Positions 24,041-35,700 of a stretch of DNA of 64,000 nt are shown one piece after another. The position numbers were made by a program, and so were the translations under genes. Under the pieces are notes generated by a model that had not been told where the DNA came from, searched no databases, and was given only the letters and a program-made list of their open reading frames with translations. Every line of letters starts with the position of its first letter. Position 1 is the first letter of the stretch. This DNA is from Alisma plantago-aquatica. Taxonomy: Eukaryota > Streptophyta > Magnoliopsida > Alismatales > Alismataceae. The stretch covers positions 64,030,001 to 64,094,000 of the forward strand of contig OY856411.1 of NCBI GenBank assembly GCA_963693085.1. The letters run 5' to 3'.

Positions 24041-25076
24041 CCCTAAGGAAGGTTAAATCAATATAATAAGTATGTTGAAGTCAATATATTAGTAAGGATG
24101 AGAAAGAAACTTGTACTACTCACATGAGAAAGGCAACACATCATGTTGATAATCAATTGATGATACTTGATGAAGTATGCTTGAACACTTATGGCAGTAA
24201 TATAGCTATTATGATGTGAATTAGGGTTGGTTGATAAATATGAACTTGAAAACCCTAAATTAGTTACAAGGGATAACCTTAATCCTAATTTTGAGAGGAT
24301 TGCAATTTGAATGATTCTCTTTATGACATGGCCATGATATTGACTTGATATTACATTTGTTATGAAATCCTAATCATGCAGGTGTTATGAAATAATGAGA
24401 ATAGCCAGGTATGAGCTATGATGATTTAGCATAATACATATTATATAAGGCCTTGTGAGCCATGTGGTATACTTGTACAACAAGTATGATTTGCATACGT
24501 GTCTGATGACCTAGAGTTGGTTATTGCCTAATGAGAGGTAATACTATTCAATAATGAACTGAGGGTTTAATACCCAAACATAAGACCATGATAATGATAA
24601 TGTTGAAGGGATGAAATTTCCAATGAAGTGTTCAATGAACTGAGATCCCAGGATGAGTGTAACAAGATATGTACCAATTGATACAAAATCTCTTGAAAAT
24701 ATGTTACACCTTTATGTATAGCATTTATTTAAAATTCATGCTTGTAATTTGATTGATGCTAAAAGATATTGTAATGTACTTAATCTATCAAGTGAACAAA
24801 AAATGTAGTTGCCCTGGCCATAGAACCATTCAGTGTATGGATTTGCTGAATGGTGAAACAAGTTTTACTTGGAGCGCATATTTTTAGATATTCAAGGGTG
24901 CAAGATGAATATTTCTTTGCTTCCTTCAAGCCCTTATATTGGCTTCGAGCCATTTCCTAAAAAGTGTGGTTGTAAGCCATAGCTCTAATACAAACGAAGA
25001 GTATGGCTGTAGGTCATGACTCAATATGCAGGATTGGATATAGGTCATACCCTGAATAGAGAACATGCTACATGTT

Positions 25077-25081
25077 GTATC
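25077..25081 (+). other. Target duplication of the outer copia (GTATC)
   Basis: GTATC directly precedes the 5' LTR and is repeated exactly at 43358-43362 directly after the 3' LTR. This is a standard 5-bp duplication and proves that 25082-43357 inserted as one unit. Confidence 0.95.
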
Positions 25082-26269
25082 TGTTGGTATGTATGCCCAT
25101 AGAGCAAGTCATATGATGATTATAATGGGATACTATGTAAATGATTTGAATAATAATAAATGCAATTTCCGATCTATATGTTTAAACTGTTTCTGAGATG
25201 ATGGTGTAACATGATAGATGTCTAAAGAATTGTTTTACTCAATGATGTATGGTTTTGTGTTGAGGACCTAAACGATGAGATCATACAGATGTTAAGAGTA
25301 TACATTCTTGTTTAGTCCCTAGTTGGTTGTTATTGTGAAAATAATCATAGACATCAATAACACTGAAGACTAGATTGTGTGTTGGTTGATGACAGAATTT
25401 CATTAGTCATGATATAGAGATATCAAACCAAACACATAGGTACTTGTTAGAGAACAAGGTACCAGACAGACCCACCGTGAGAGTGACACATGGAACCATG
25501 ACTTGGTAGTCATAGTCAGCTCTCACAGTGATGGTGGTGAGTGTGATTCTTAGACCTAAAATCACTACACTCAACATATGTCATTGGGTACACTTTGACA
25601 TCATCAAACGCAGTCCTAAAACATGGGTTGTTATAAAGGTGATGATTGGGTGGCTTTGACACATGGGGATTTTGAGGGGTGAGTGATAGATATGGGATTT
25701 GTCCCTCCTGAGGGAGTTTGATATCCTTGGCCACTTGATGAGTAGGATTGAGAAAGGCATGCACATGCACATGTGAATTAATATGTGATATTGATGTCAC
25801 ACACATCTCATCAATCTGCTCTGAGATCAAGGAAATGAATGAACATTGACATGATGACTGTTCCATGCCTCGAGTTCATTCAGGATATCAGTGACAAAGG
25901 AATTATACATTCACTGTAACACCTTTCACGGATTTTAGGATTAAAAGTTGTTCTCTAACTTTCTATTTCACTTGGGTAGCACTGATGTGTGACTAGGCAC
26001 CGCTCTTTGCTTGTGAAGTCATAAGTGTTATGGACTTTCACTGCCAACGTGAAATGGACCTATAGGGTCACACACATAGGATTTAACCTGGAATAGGAGT
26101 TTGTCCACAAATGATGTTTAGATTGATTACTAAAGGAGTTTAGTAGTTCAATTAAACACTTAATCAATTGATAGCTCAGTATCATAGTGTTCAAGGTGTT
26201 GGACCGATTGATTAGAGTATCAGATTGATTGGAACTACAATTGACTGATTCTGCACAGTCTGCACTCCC

Positions 26270-26640
26270 AACCGATCGGCTCATGTGATGAACCGATCGG
26301 TTGAGCTTGGTGAACCGATCGGTTCAACTGGTGAAACGATCGGCTCATGACCAGGGTGAAATGATTGGTTCAAGGGTTGAACCGATCGGCTCAACTGGCG
26401 TAACCGAGCGAGTTGGGAAAGTGAGATTGGTGAGAAATTAATTTTCATTTCGCTTATCCAATTCGATTGGAACAAGGAAAAAAAATAGGAATGTCAATTT
26501 GAGTTGAACCAGGATCACGAACCGATCGACTGGAGTGTCCAACCGATCGGCTCATAGATCCAAACGATCGACTGGTGTGACCAACCGATCGGCTGGAGGG
26601 TCCAGACGATCATTTCAGGGCTGAAACGATCGGTTCAGCT
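26270..26640 (+). repeat. AACCGATCGGTT palindrome array in the outer 5' LTR
   Basis: About thirteen words of the type AACCGATCGGTT/AACCGATCGGCT, many extended as GAACCGATCGGTTCA, lie in two clusters (26270-26410 and 26518-26640) separated by about 110 bases of ordinary sequence. The ideal word is a perfect 12-base palindrome. The array ends about 100 bases upstream of the TATA box. Confidence 0.9.
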
Positions 26641-26737
26641 GACGTAGTGTGTCCGATGTTGTGGAAATCTCAAACCCTTCTACTCTTGCTTTAGTCCCGC
26701 ATTGCCCGGGATAGAGAACCCTATCCCATGACCCTCT

Positions 26738-26746
26738 TATATATAG
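26738..26746 (+). promoter_or_regulatory. TATA box, outer 5' LTR
   Basis: TATATATAG lies within the context CTCTTATATATAGGGG. The same site occurs in the other three copia LTRs here: 42802-42812 plus strand, and 31275-31284 and 38133-38144 minus strand. Transcription would start about 30 bases downstream. Confidence 0.7.
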
Positions 26747-27299
26747 GGGTATTGGGGGCTTCTCAAAGAACAACTCAGTGCAACCAGTTGCTCTGTAAAG
26801 TTGTCGTTCTCTCTGGTTTTGATAACCGAGAGAGCCCAAGCAAGTGCTACCCGATAAGGGAGGCACAGTAAGGGAAAGACAACTGCAGAAGGCAAATGGA
26901 AGTCGGAGAGTGTGTCGGTGACTAGTACGCCGACAGGAGGGTGCGAATCCTTCCGATACTTTGTGGGACAAGGAGATCGGAGTTCCAGGCAGTCCATGTG
27001 GACGACTGTAGAGGCGGGAGACCTCTATCGCTCAGAGGACAACTGTCAATCCCGACAGTCCCGGTGAGACCAGGAGTCTTCAGTCCCGGTGTGACCAGGA
27101 GCTGCACAGACACCGTCCAAGACCGAAGGTGAAGACCGCGCAAGGCGCGAGGTACTATCACCGAGCGAGCCTCGGGATAAGGTATGCAACCACAAACCTT
27201 CTTTCCTATTATATAGACATTAACACGATTCCTTTGCTCTGGGTTTTAGGGAGAAATTTTTTGTTTCCGCTGCCTCTTGCCTCTCGTAAAACCCAACAG

Positions 27300-27311
27300 T
27301 GGTATCAGAGC
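27300..27311 (+). promoter_or_regulatory. Primer-binding site, outer copia
   Basis: TGGTATCAGAGC starts two bases after the LTR end at 27298. It is complementary to the 3' end of initiator-Met tRNA, the usual primer for plant copia elements. Confidence 0.95.
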
Positions 27312-28649
27312 CACGTCGACTGTTCTTTATTTTGGGATTATTGATGTGATCGATTTTGGTTTGTCGCCTTTATTTATTGCATACGATGCGAATAAAATTG
27401 GCTTTATGCATGTCCAATCCACAAATCCCAAATATACATATATGATATGTAATATTAATGCACTCGATACACGTCGCCCTTAAACGAGTTTTGTGGTGGA
27501 TGTGTAGCATGATTATGGCCTATAAACCCTATATCTGTGTGTGGTTGTATGTGGTTGCTTGCATCTCAGTCTGTGCACCGATTCCCTTCTCCTATTCCTG
27601 ATGTAACTCGAAATAATTTGAGAATTCTTTTCCTACCTTTGCTCCCCCCGAATGTAACTTGGGGTTTCTCAATTCAATTGTAAATAGGATAGATTTTATT
27701 TCTTGTTATGTCAAAGAACGGCGGACGACCGCTTTGAGGAACGAGACGAGCGGTGGAAACCTGAGGAGATGCACGATGACCGGTGAACTGATCGGCTGGA
27801 GGCGCCAGTCGATCGGCTGGTGGCACCCGAACAACCAACTTGATGGCGAGCCGATCAGTCATGGAGATGAGCTGATCAAACCCAGAAAGGCGAGCATAGA
27901 TTTCATCTTGTACAGGTTGCATGTGATGTAGACCTAGATGACTGTGATTCCTCTTGGCTCGAGGAATCACAATAGGATGGCCATAATCATTGCTTTTTAT
28001 CGTTTCACATGGTTTTCAGTGGGATATAGAATGTATATGATACGTACTATATATTGTGGTGATTGGATATGTAAATGTATATAAATACCAAATCCCTCAT
28101 TAAAATATTAAGTCTTATACGCCTTCCATTAGCGACACACATGGCAAACTTGATCGACCAAGCGTAGGTTATGCCAAAGCGTGGTGTGCCGTCTATCTTG
28201 TGGAAGTGTGAAGGGTAGACATGTAGGTTTTGCCAAAGCAGGGTGCATGTTTACCGTGTTGGCTTTTGGGTTAGACTTAACTGGTGATTCTTAGAGCGTC
28301 TAAGCCCAGAGGCAAGGGATGTTCATGGCAAGGTGTTGCGCATGTTCATTCATCAAGAGTTGCATATGATGCAATTGGCATGATGGCCTACCCAAATAGT
28401 CAAGATTGTGGGCGATCAGCCAAAGCTGACTCATGACTTGATGAAATATGGATCTTGACCCACTAGAAGATTGTACGCTGCAATCTTCCGAATTGATGGT
28501 GAGGGCTGTCAATTTGAGTCAAAATAGTGGGAGCGGTAATTAATTAAAGGCCTAATTAACTATCATCAAATTTTATTCAAATCAAATCAAAAGGAGTTTT
28601 GACAAATGCAATTTTCTCTTGTAGAATGGCAAAGGAATAATATTTTAAA
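27312..28649 (+). other. Leader of the outer copia, with a second palindromic cluster
   Basis: This is non-coding leader between the primer site and the gag remnant. Bases 27778-27880 carry further ACCGATCGGC-type words (GAACTGATCGGCTGG, AGTCGATCGGCTGG, GAGCCGATCAGTC). The inner copia has the same cluster at 36930-37145. The stretch 28440-28560 is recognisable in inverted form at 36240-36330 in the inner element. No gene is seen. Confidence 0.6.
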
Positions 28650-30200
28650 ATGGGCAAATTAATTGAGAATAAATTCCATAACTGGTTGAGGACTGTGAGA
28701 AGTGTTATGTACAATCTAGATATACCAGGAGCCTTTGAATCCACTCTATGTACGCTTAATGCGTTGGTGAAGAAGAAAGAAAGTTCATTGATAGAGATCA
28801 ATGGAACGAAAGGTAAGGGAGAGAAGGGTTCACTCACCAAACCTATTTCTTCTACATGGAGAGGATGGAAGGAACGATGGAAGAAGAAGTCAGAGATAGA
28901 GATCTCTACTTCTGGTGTATACGTGAAAGAGATTAACTTTACTACTTCTTCGTCATGGGTACTTGATACCGAATGCGGATCTCACATTTTTTCAAATGTG
29001 AAGGATCTTAAGAGAACTAGGCCTTTGGGGAAAGGCGAGGTTGAACTACATGTAGCTAATGGGGCAAGGGTTGCCGCCAGTGCCGTAGGAACCTATGAGT
29101 TAACTCTACCAAGTGGGCTAATAATAGAGTTGAAGAACTGCTATTATGTACATGCCATAAATAGGAATATCATTTCCGTCTCTTGTTTGGACAAGGATAG
29201 ATTTGAATTTCTTATTAAGAATGGAAAGTGTTCCATTTCTAAAGATGGGATCTTTTATGGCAGTGCCCCAATGTCTTATGGTCTATACTTGATAGACCTA
29301 GAGACAAGTGTATACAATGTAAACACCAAAAAGCAAAAACTCAATGACTCAAACAAAACATCTCTTTGGCATTGTCGTCTAGGGCACATAAATGAGAAGC
29401 GCATTTCTAGACTCCATAAAGATGGTTATCTAGACTCTTTTGATTATGAATCAATAGAGACATGTGAATCTTGTTTGTTGGGCAAGATGACCAAGACACC
29501 CTTTTCAGGTAAAGGTGAGAGAGCTAGTGATCTATTAGGAATCATACATACTGATGTATGTGGGCCTTTTAGAACTAATGCCAGAGGTGGGTATCAGTAC
29601 TTCATTACTTTTACTGATGACTTCAGTAGGTATGGCTATGTGTACCTGATGAAACATAAGTCAGAAACCCTTGAAAGGTTCAACGATTTCATGAATGAAG
29701 TACAGAACCAACTTGCTAAAAGTATTAAGGCACTTCAATCCGATCGAGGTGGAGAATACTTAAGCCAAGAGTTTGAGGACCTTCTGCGAGCCCGTGGTAT
29801 TGTATCACAATGGACTCCTCCTGGAACACCACAACATAATGGTGTGTCTGAAAGAAGGAATCACACATTGTTGGATATGGTGCGATCAATGATGAGTTTT
29901 GCTGATCTTCCGATTTCCTTTTGGGGTCATGCTCTTGAAACTGCCACGTTTACACTTAACCGAGTACCATCTAAATCGGTTCAAAAGACACCATATGAGA
30001 TATGGACTGGGAAGCGTCCCAATTTGTCTTTTATGAAGATTTGGGGTTGTGAGGCTTACGTAAAGAAAATGTTTCCTGATAAGCTTGGACCGAAATCCGA
30101 TAAATGTTATTTTGTTGGATATCCCAAGGAAACCAAGGGATATTATCTATACCACCCTACTGACAATAAAGTGTTTGTTGCCAGGGCACTGTATTCCTAG
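28650..30200 (+). pseudogene. Outer copia gag remnant, protease and integrase
   Basis: This 516-aa open frame starts with a short gag beginning (NKFHNWLRTVRSVM), and most of gag including any zinc knuckle is missing. The protease follows: the site reads SSWVLDTECGSHIF, where D-T-G is the expected catalytic triplet, so Gly has become Glu (codon 28971-28973). The gag pre-integrase zinc region reads LWHCRLGHINEKRISRLHKD with CESCLLGK. The integrase core has the triad in IHTDVCGPF, LQSDRGGEYL and VSERRNHTLL. It ends at a stop (30198-30200) created by a frameshift in VFVARALYS; the older frame continues beyond. It is non-functional because of the gag deletion, the protease change and the frameshift. 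Confidence 0.9.
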
Positions 30201-30720
30201 AGAAGGAATTTATTTCTAAAGGAAGGAGTGGGAGGAATATAGAGCTTGAAGAGGTTCAAGCCCAACAAGAAAACATTGAACCAATAGATGTACAAGAGGA
30301 ACATGGAGATTCACAAGGTGTTGTGGAATCTCAGTCTCCTCAGGTAACACAAGGACCTCGTAGATCTAGTAGGACCCGCCTTGAACCTGAGAGGTTTGGA
30401 TACCTTGTAACTCAGGAAGGTGGTGAGTTGATCATAGATGATGATCCAACTACCTACGTAGAGGCTATGGAGGGACCCGATTCTGAGAAATGGCTTGAAG
30501 CCATGAGATCCGAGATGGAATCCATGTACTCCAACAAAGTATGGAATTTGGTGGAACCACCCGAAGGGGTAAAACCCATAGGGTGCAAGTGGGTCTTTAA
30601 GAAGAAGACGGACATGGATGGCAATGTGCAAACTTATAAAGGCATATTGGTTGCTAAGGGATTTCGACAAGTTCAAGGTGTTGACTATGACGAAACCTTT
30701 TCACCAGTTGCCATGATTAA
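30201..30720 (+). pseudogene. Outer copia RT, N-terminal part, cut by insertion
   Basis: This continues pol after the frameshift. Bases 30323-30720 are open and include a linker (GPRRSSRTRLEPERFGYL) and the start of the copia RT: NLVEPPEGVKPIGCKWVF and GVDYDETFSPVA. The inner copia begins at 30721, directly after the target copy ATTAA, so the domain is split. The remainder is at 39824. An unusual KGILVAKG replaces the common basic version of that motif. Confidence 0.9.
30716..30720 (+). other. Target duplication of the inner copia (ATTAA)
   Basis: ATTAA at 30716-30720 is repeated exactly at 39824-39828 on the other side of the inner element. Confidence 0.95.
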
Positions 30721-32963
30721 TGTTGGGTTTTGGGGGAGACAGAGAAGGCAGCGGAAACAAAAAAATTTCTCCCCAACCCATACCGAGGAAACGCGTCAAC
30801 GTCTATATAATAGGAAAGGATGGTTTGTGGAATCATACCTTGTCCCGAGGCTTGCTCGGAGACAATACCTCACGCAATGCGCGGTCTTCAACTCCGGTCT
30901 TGGACAGTGTCTGTGCAGCTCCTGGTCGCACCGGGACTGACGACTCCTCCTCCTACCGGACTGTCAGATGACAGTTGTCCTCCTGAGCGGTAGTGTCCTC
31001 CCGCCTCTGTAGTAGTCCACACGGACCACCTGGAACTCCACACTCCTTGTCCCATAAGGAAGTGGAAGGAGTCGCACCCTCCTGTTGACGTACTAGTCGC
31101 CAACACACTCTCCTGCTACCAGTTGCAACTGCAGTTGTCCTTCCCTTGCTGTACCTCCCTTTCACGGGAAGCACTTGCTCGGGATCTCTCACGGTTACCA
31201 AAACCAGAGAGTACGACAACTTCACAAAGCAACCGGCTTGCATTGAGTTGTGCTCTGAAAAGCCCCCAATACCCCTATATATAGGCGGGTCATGGGAAAG
31301 GGTTCTCTGTGCCCGACAATATGGGACTAAAGCAGGAGTAGAAGGGTTCGAGATTTTCCACAAAAAGCAACCAACTCGCAACCTGAACCAATCGGTTCAC
31401 AAGTGAACCGGTCGGTTGGGGACCTGAACCGATCAGTTGGAGTACCAACCGATCGGTTGGGACCCATGAGCCGATCGGTTCCCTTCTGAACCGGTCGGTT
31501 CATGGTCCTGGTCGGTTCCCGATTGACTTTCCTTCTTTCGTTTCTAATTGGCATCGAATACCAATCCTATTCCCAATCAAATTGGGCAAGTGAAACGCAA
31601 GGAAAATTCTCACCGACTTGACTTTCCCAACTTGCTCGGTTGCACCAGTTGAACCGATCGGTTCAACACTTGAACCGCTCATTTCACCCTGGGCTTGAGC
31701 CGATCGGCTCAACACTTGAGCCGACCGGTTCAGCAACCTCAGCAGACCGGTTCATCACATGAACCGATCGGTTGGGAGTGCAGGTTGTGCAGAATCAGTC
31801 AAATGCGATTTCAATCAATCCGATACTCCAATCAATGCGTCCAACACCTTGAACCATATGATATTGAGTCATCGACCGATTGAGTGTTTAATTGAACTAC
31901 TAAACTCCTTTAGTAATCAATCTAAACGTTGCTTGTGGACAAAACTCCTCTTCCAGGTTAAATCCTATGTGTGTGACCCTGCAGGTCCATTTCACGTTGG
32001 CAGTGAAAGTCCATAACACTTATGACTTCACAAGAAAAGAGCGGTGCCTAGTCACACATCAGTGCTACCCAAGTGAAAGTAGAAAGTTGGAGAACAACTT
32101 TCATCCTACAATCCGTGAATGGTGTTACAGTGAATGTATAATTCCTTTGTCACTGATATCCCGAATGAGCTCGAGGCATGGAGCAGTCATCATGTCAACG
32201 TTCATTCACTTTCTTGATCGCAGAGTAGATTGAAGGAGATATGTATGACATCAATATCACATATTGATTCACACATGCGTGTGCACGCCTATCTCAATCC
32301 TACTCATCAAGTGGCCTTGGATATCAAACTCCCTCAGGAGGGACAAATCCCATATCTATCACTCACCCCTCAAAAGCCCCATGTGTCAAAGCCACCCAAT
32401 CATCACCTTTATAACAACCCATGTTTCAGGACTGCATTTGATGATGTCAAAGTGTGCCCAATGACATGTGTTGAGTGTAGTGATTTTAGGTCAAAGAATC
32501 ACACTCACCACCATCACTGTGAGTACTGACTGTGACTACCATCTCATGGTTCCATGTGTCAAACTCACGGTGGGTCTGTCCGGTACCTTGTTCTCTAACA
32601 AGTACCTATGTGTTTGGTTTGATATCTCTATATCATGACTAATGAGATTCTGTCATCAACCAACACCACAATCTAGTCTTGTGTGTCATAGTTGTCTATC
32701 TACCTTCCACTATGACATCCGACTAGGGACATATCAAGAATGTACAAACTCTTAGCATCCGTATGATCTCATCGTTCAGGTCATGAACCTGAAGGCATAC
32801 GTCATTGAGTACTGTCATTCTCTAGACATTCAATCTGTTCTATCACTATCTCATATGACTGAACCAGAATGAATTGGAAGCTCGCCTTTGATGTTTATCA
32901 AATCAATCTTAATATATCCCACCAATCATCCCATGATTGGCTCTTAGGGCATACATACCAACA
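30721..32963 (-). mobile_element. Inner copia 3' LTR (left)
   Basis: On the plus strand it reads TGTTGGGTTTTGGGGG to ATACATACCAACA; on the minus strand it is therefore TGTTGGTATG...CCCAACA. It contains a palindromic array (31385-31773) and a TATA box (31275-31284, minus). Several predicted ORFs in it are translations of LTR sequence and recur in all four LTR copies. Confidence 0.95.
31385..31773 (-). repeat. AACCGATCGGTT palindrome array, inner left LTR
   Basis: About thirteen to sixteen words such as GAACCGATCGGTTCA, ACCGGTCGGTT and GAGCCGATCGGCT lie in two clusters. The TATA box is about 100 bases away on the transcribed side, as in the outer LTRs. Confidence 0.9.
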
Positions 32964-32978
32964 GACTCCCACTTGCAC
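32964..32978 (-). promoter_or_regulatory. Polypurine tract, inner copia
   Basis: The minus strand reads GTGCAAGTGGGAGTC directly upstream of the 3' LTR, the same tract as in the outer element at 41131-41145. Confidence 0.85.
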
Positions 32979-35700
32979 TGTGAGCCAATCACTCTTGAAT
33001 CATATTCATAGTGATATTCAAACATGTTGCACATGTTATTGTGTCCTAGTGCCAACATAGTGAGTAATGGAAAAACCTTGCCAAAGTCTGTATAAATCGC
33101 ATGTCTCTCATCTCTTCGCTGTACGTCACACATATGAGATGGAGTTGCCGTAATATGCGATCTAGTATTCCATTGCTAACTTTTAGCCACATTGCATGAT
33201 CAAGGATTCTAGACTTGTCATCAATGACCGGAATATCTATAAGTTCATCTCATGAACTTCTAGATCCATATAGTATCCACTGATGTTCTCTAACACACAG
33301 ATACTCAGCATTTCCTTTTAAAATGGTTTTATTGGAACATTTCCAATAATCAACAAACTTTCACTTTTATACATCCTATGTATATTTTGCAATCAATTTT
33401 CTGTCCTTTCGGAAGTTCGCATCAATGTAACTTATTACATCGAACTCTTCCTTATCTCCATAGAACTAGTACTTCCCAAGTACTTATCAAGTTCTTATGG
33501 TATTCCAGTAACCCTTACTGGAAGTAGACAGACATCCACTCGTCATGTCCTACATACGAGTTATCAGGATGAGCACATCATATTGCCATGTCCTACATAC
33601 AAGATGATGAATGAATTTTATTCTTGCCATGTCATACATGCAAGACAATGGGATGATTACATACATGATAGATCCATATCTATTCTTAGTGTTCCCATTC
33701 TTCATAAGAATTGGACACTAGGCCTTGGGATACTAATATCCATATAACATGGACAAGTTTTCTCCCACTGAATCTGTGCACACTGAACCCTTCAGTACAG
33801 ATTGCCAATGTATGCTCTCTCTTTTCCAGGTCAAGAGATTTGTCGAGAACTATCTCTATAGATCTCTATTCCTATCATATAGGAAACATCTCTATCTTCC
33901 TTAAAGATAATTTCCACTTTTGGATTTCCATTCTAGAACAATTCCATTTCACATCAATATGTGGAATGTGAATACGCTCCCACTAAATCACAGATCCCTT
34001 CTTTATCTTTGACATATCAGTCAAACCCTTTGACTATATCATCAAAGTAACGATCCAATTTTGAGTTTCTTATACTCAATCAATCACATTGATTAGTCTA
34101 TTGTAACTTATAGACTTCATTTGCATTAGTGGATTCATAAACCTTATAGGTTGTGTCACGTACACATCCTTGTTTTATTCCTCATAGGAATGCAGTTTTA
34201 GTATCCATATGCCAAATGTCTTAGTCATTAAGTTGCAATCAACAAGCATCATCCTTCTCAAAATGTTATCCATGTGTCTTAACACTTAAGACTCATTTGC
34301 ACTTATGGATTTCCTCCAATGAGTGCTACCATCAAGGTCATACCTTATGGCTCACATGGAAATCATTTAGGATGTAATGATCATAAATCATAACTCAAAA
34401 TTTGGTTCCTCATATTCATCTAGATAGTTGACTCATCACATGAACAACTCATCACATAGATAATTGAGGTGTATCTGTTAAGGATATAAGAACTCACAAC
34501 CCTTGTTATTCTTAATTTCCTTTATTAGTGTGGGGTATTCATTTATTAAGAAGAATTCAGTTATTTGATAATCATTCTCTAACTCCTTAGAGTATGATTC
34601 CTTCTTGATTCAGACATCACCATGCCTTAATCCTGAGTTCACTATGATACACTATCATAATCACTCATAAGGATCTCAAACATTTGGTTCAAGTATTTCA
34701 TTCATTGATCTCATCAAGAATTAACACTTTACCAAATTTGCACTTCATCTATGAAAATCTTGAACACTTCAAGATATTCATATTGGTATTTCTCTAAACA
34801 CCATTAGAAGTATTAGCATTTGTTCCAATAGGTATGTAAATACATCACATGTATTATACCTAATAGGATAATCATTCTCCCACTACATTAGTGAAGATTG
34901 ATTAATCATGTATAAGAGATTCATGTCTCTTATTGGTTCTTTAACCAAAAGAGTCTAGATTTATCCATTACGTGGAAACTAGAAATGAATTTCTCATGAT
35001 TGATGTTAATTTGATTGTTTGAGTTATCAATAACTTTAGGTATCATTTTATCTTATGCATACCATGTATCACAAGATAAACAAGGCATTTCCACAAAGAT
35101 CATATCTTTAAGATTGAAACATCAACTTTATTAATTGCCATCATTGTCATACAATATGCAAAAATAAAGTGTTTCTATCTACTGGCAATATATGAAATAG
35201 CAGTTCTCAACTCTATTTCGTGCCCTTTCAGGCTGAAATAAATTGAAAGATACTCCTATCTATGGCAGCTACACTTGCTCCAATGATGGGTACTTCTTTC
35301 TTGGTCTTTTCACAAAGGCCATCACTTCTTTGCGGATATTGCATATCATATATGACATATCCATATCTTGGTATCATATACCTCGGATAAAGAAGCGGTT
35401 CATTTCATGATACCTTAGGTGGAGATCTCCATCCCCTCCTTGATCTTCTTTTGTTCTTCCAGATATAGAGGGCAATCCCTCATACACCCTTTCCCATGTG
35501 CCTTGAGGCTAAAGACGGCTTGGATTTCTGGCTAGCATTAGAACACTTCTTAGCTTTGCCCTTGTCCTTGCCCTTAAGAATTACCTTTTCTTTGATCACA
35601 TCAAAGATTATGGTTTGTCTTTCTTCATCTTTGCCTCTACTATCCTCAACATGTCCAACAACTCTGTCAACGCTTGTCAAAGTTGTTCATGTTGTAACTT
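32979..35700 (-). pseudogene. Inner copia gag-pol, extremely decayed
   Basis: Only scraps of the copia polyprotein are recognisable on the minus strand. They include IWHMDTKTAFL (RT, near 34190-34225), IEIYRDSSRQI (RT C-terminal part, near 33840-33875) and a lysine- and glycine-rich gag tail KGKDKGKAKKCSN (35480-35680). They occur in the order expected for a minus-strand element but are separated by many stops and shifts, and most of integrase is not recognisable. Other short predicted ORFs here are chance. Much of pol is missing or beyond recognition by eye. Confidence 0.6.

Larger units (their letters stand above)
21752..25081 (+). mobile_element. LTR C1, left part (Del/Tekay-like solo LTR)
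   Basis: It starts TGTAACATCCATAACC at 21752. It is cut at 25081 by the copia element and resumes at 43363. Together the two parts make about 4.3 kb. No primer site follows its end and no polypurine tract precedes its start, so it is best read as a solo LTR. It holds a TATA-like stretch at 22472-22482 and arrays of GGCCGATAC-type words. Flanking 5-mers CTGGG (21747-21751) and CTAGT (44370-44374) are a diverged target duplication inside LINE1. Confidence 0.75.
25082..27298 (+). mobile_element. 5' LTR of the outer copia
   Basis: It starts TGTTGG and ends CCCAACA, 2217 bases, followed by the primer site. It is similar throughout to the 3' LTR at 41146-43357. By eye the first 325 bases differ at about 13 sites (roughly 96% identity), so the insertion is not very recent. 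It contains the palindromic array 26270-26640 and a TATA box at 26738. Confidence 0.95.

Noticed and set aside
25516..25866. Conserved 99-116-aa ORF found in all four copia LTRs
   Set aside because: Its conservation follows from being LTR sequence. It runs antisense to the element, has no domain, and a companion frame overlaps it in every copy.
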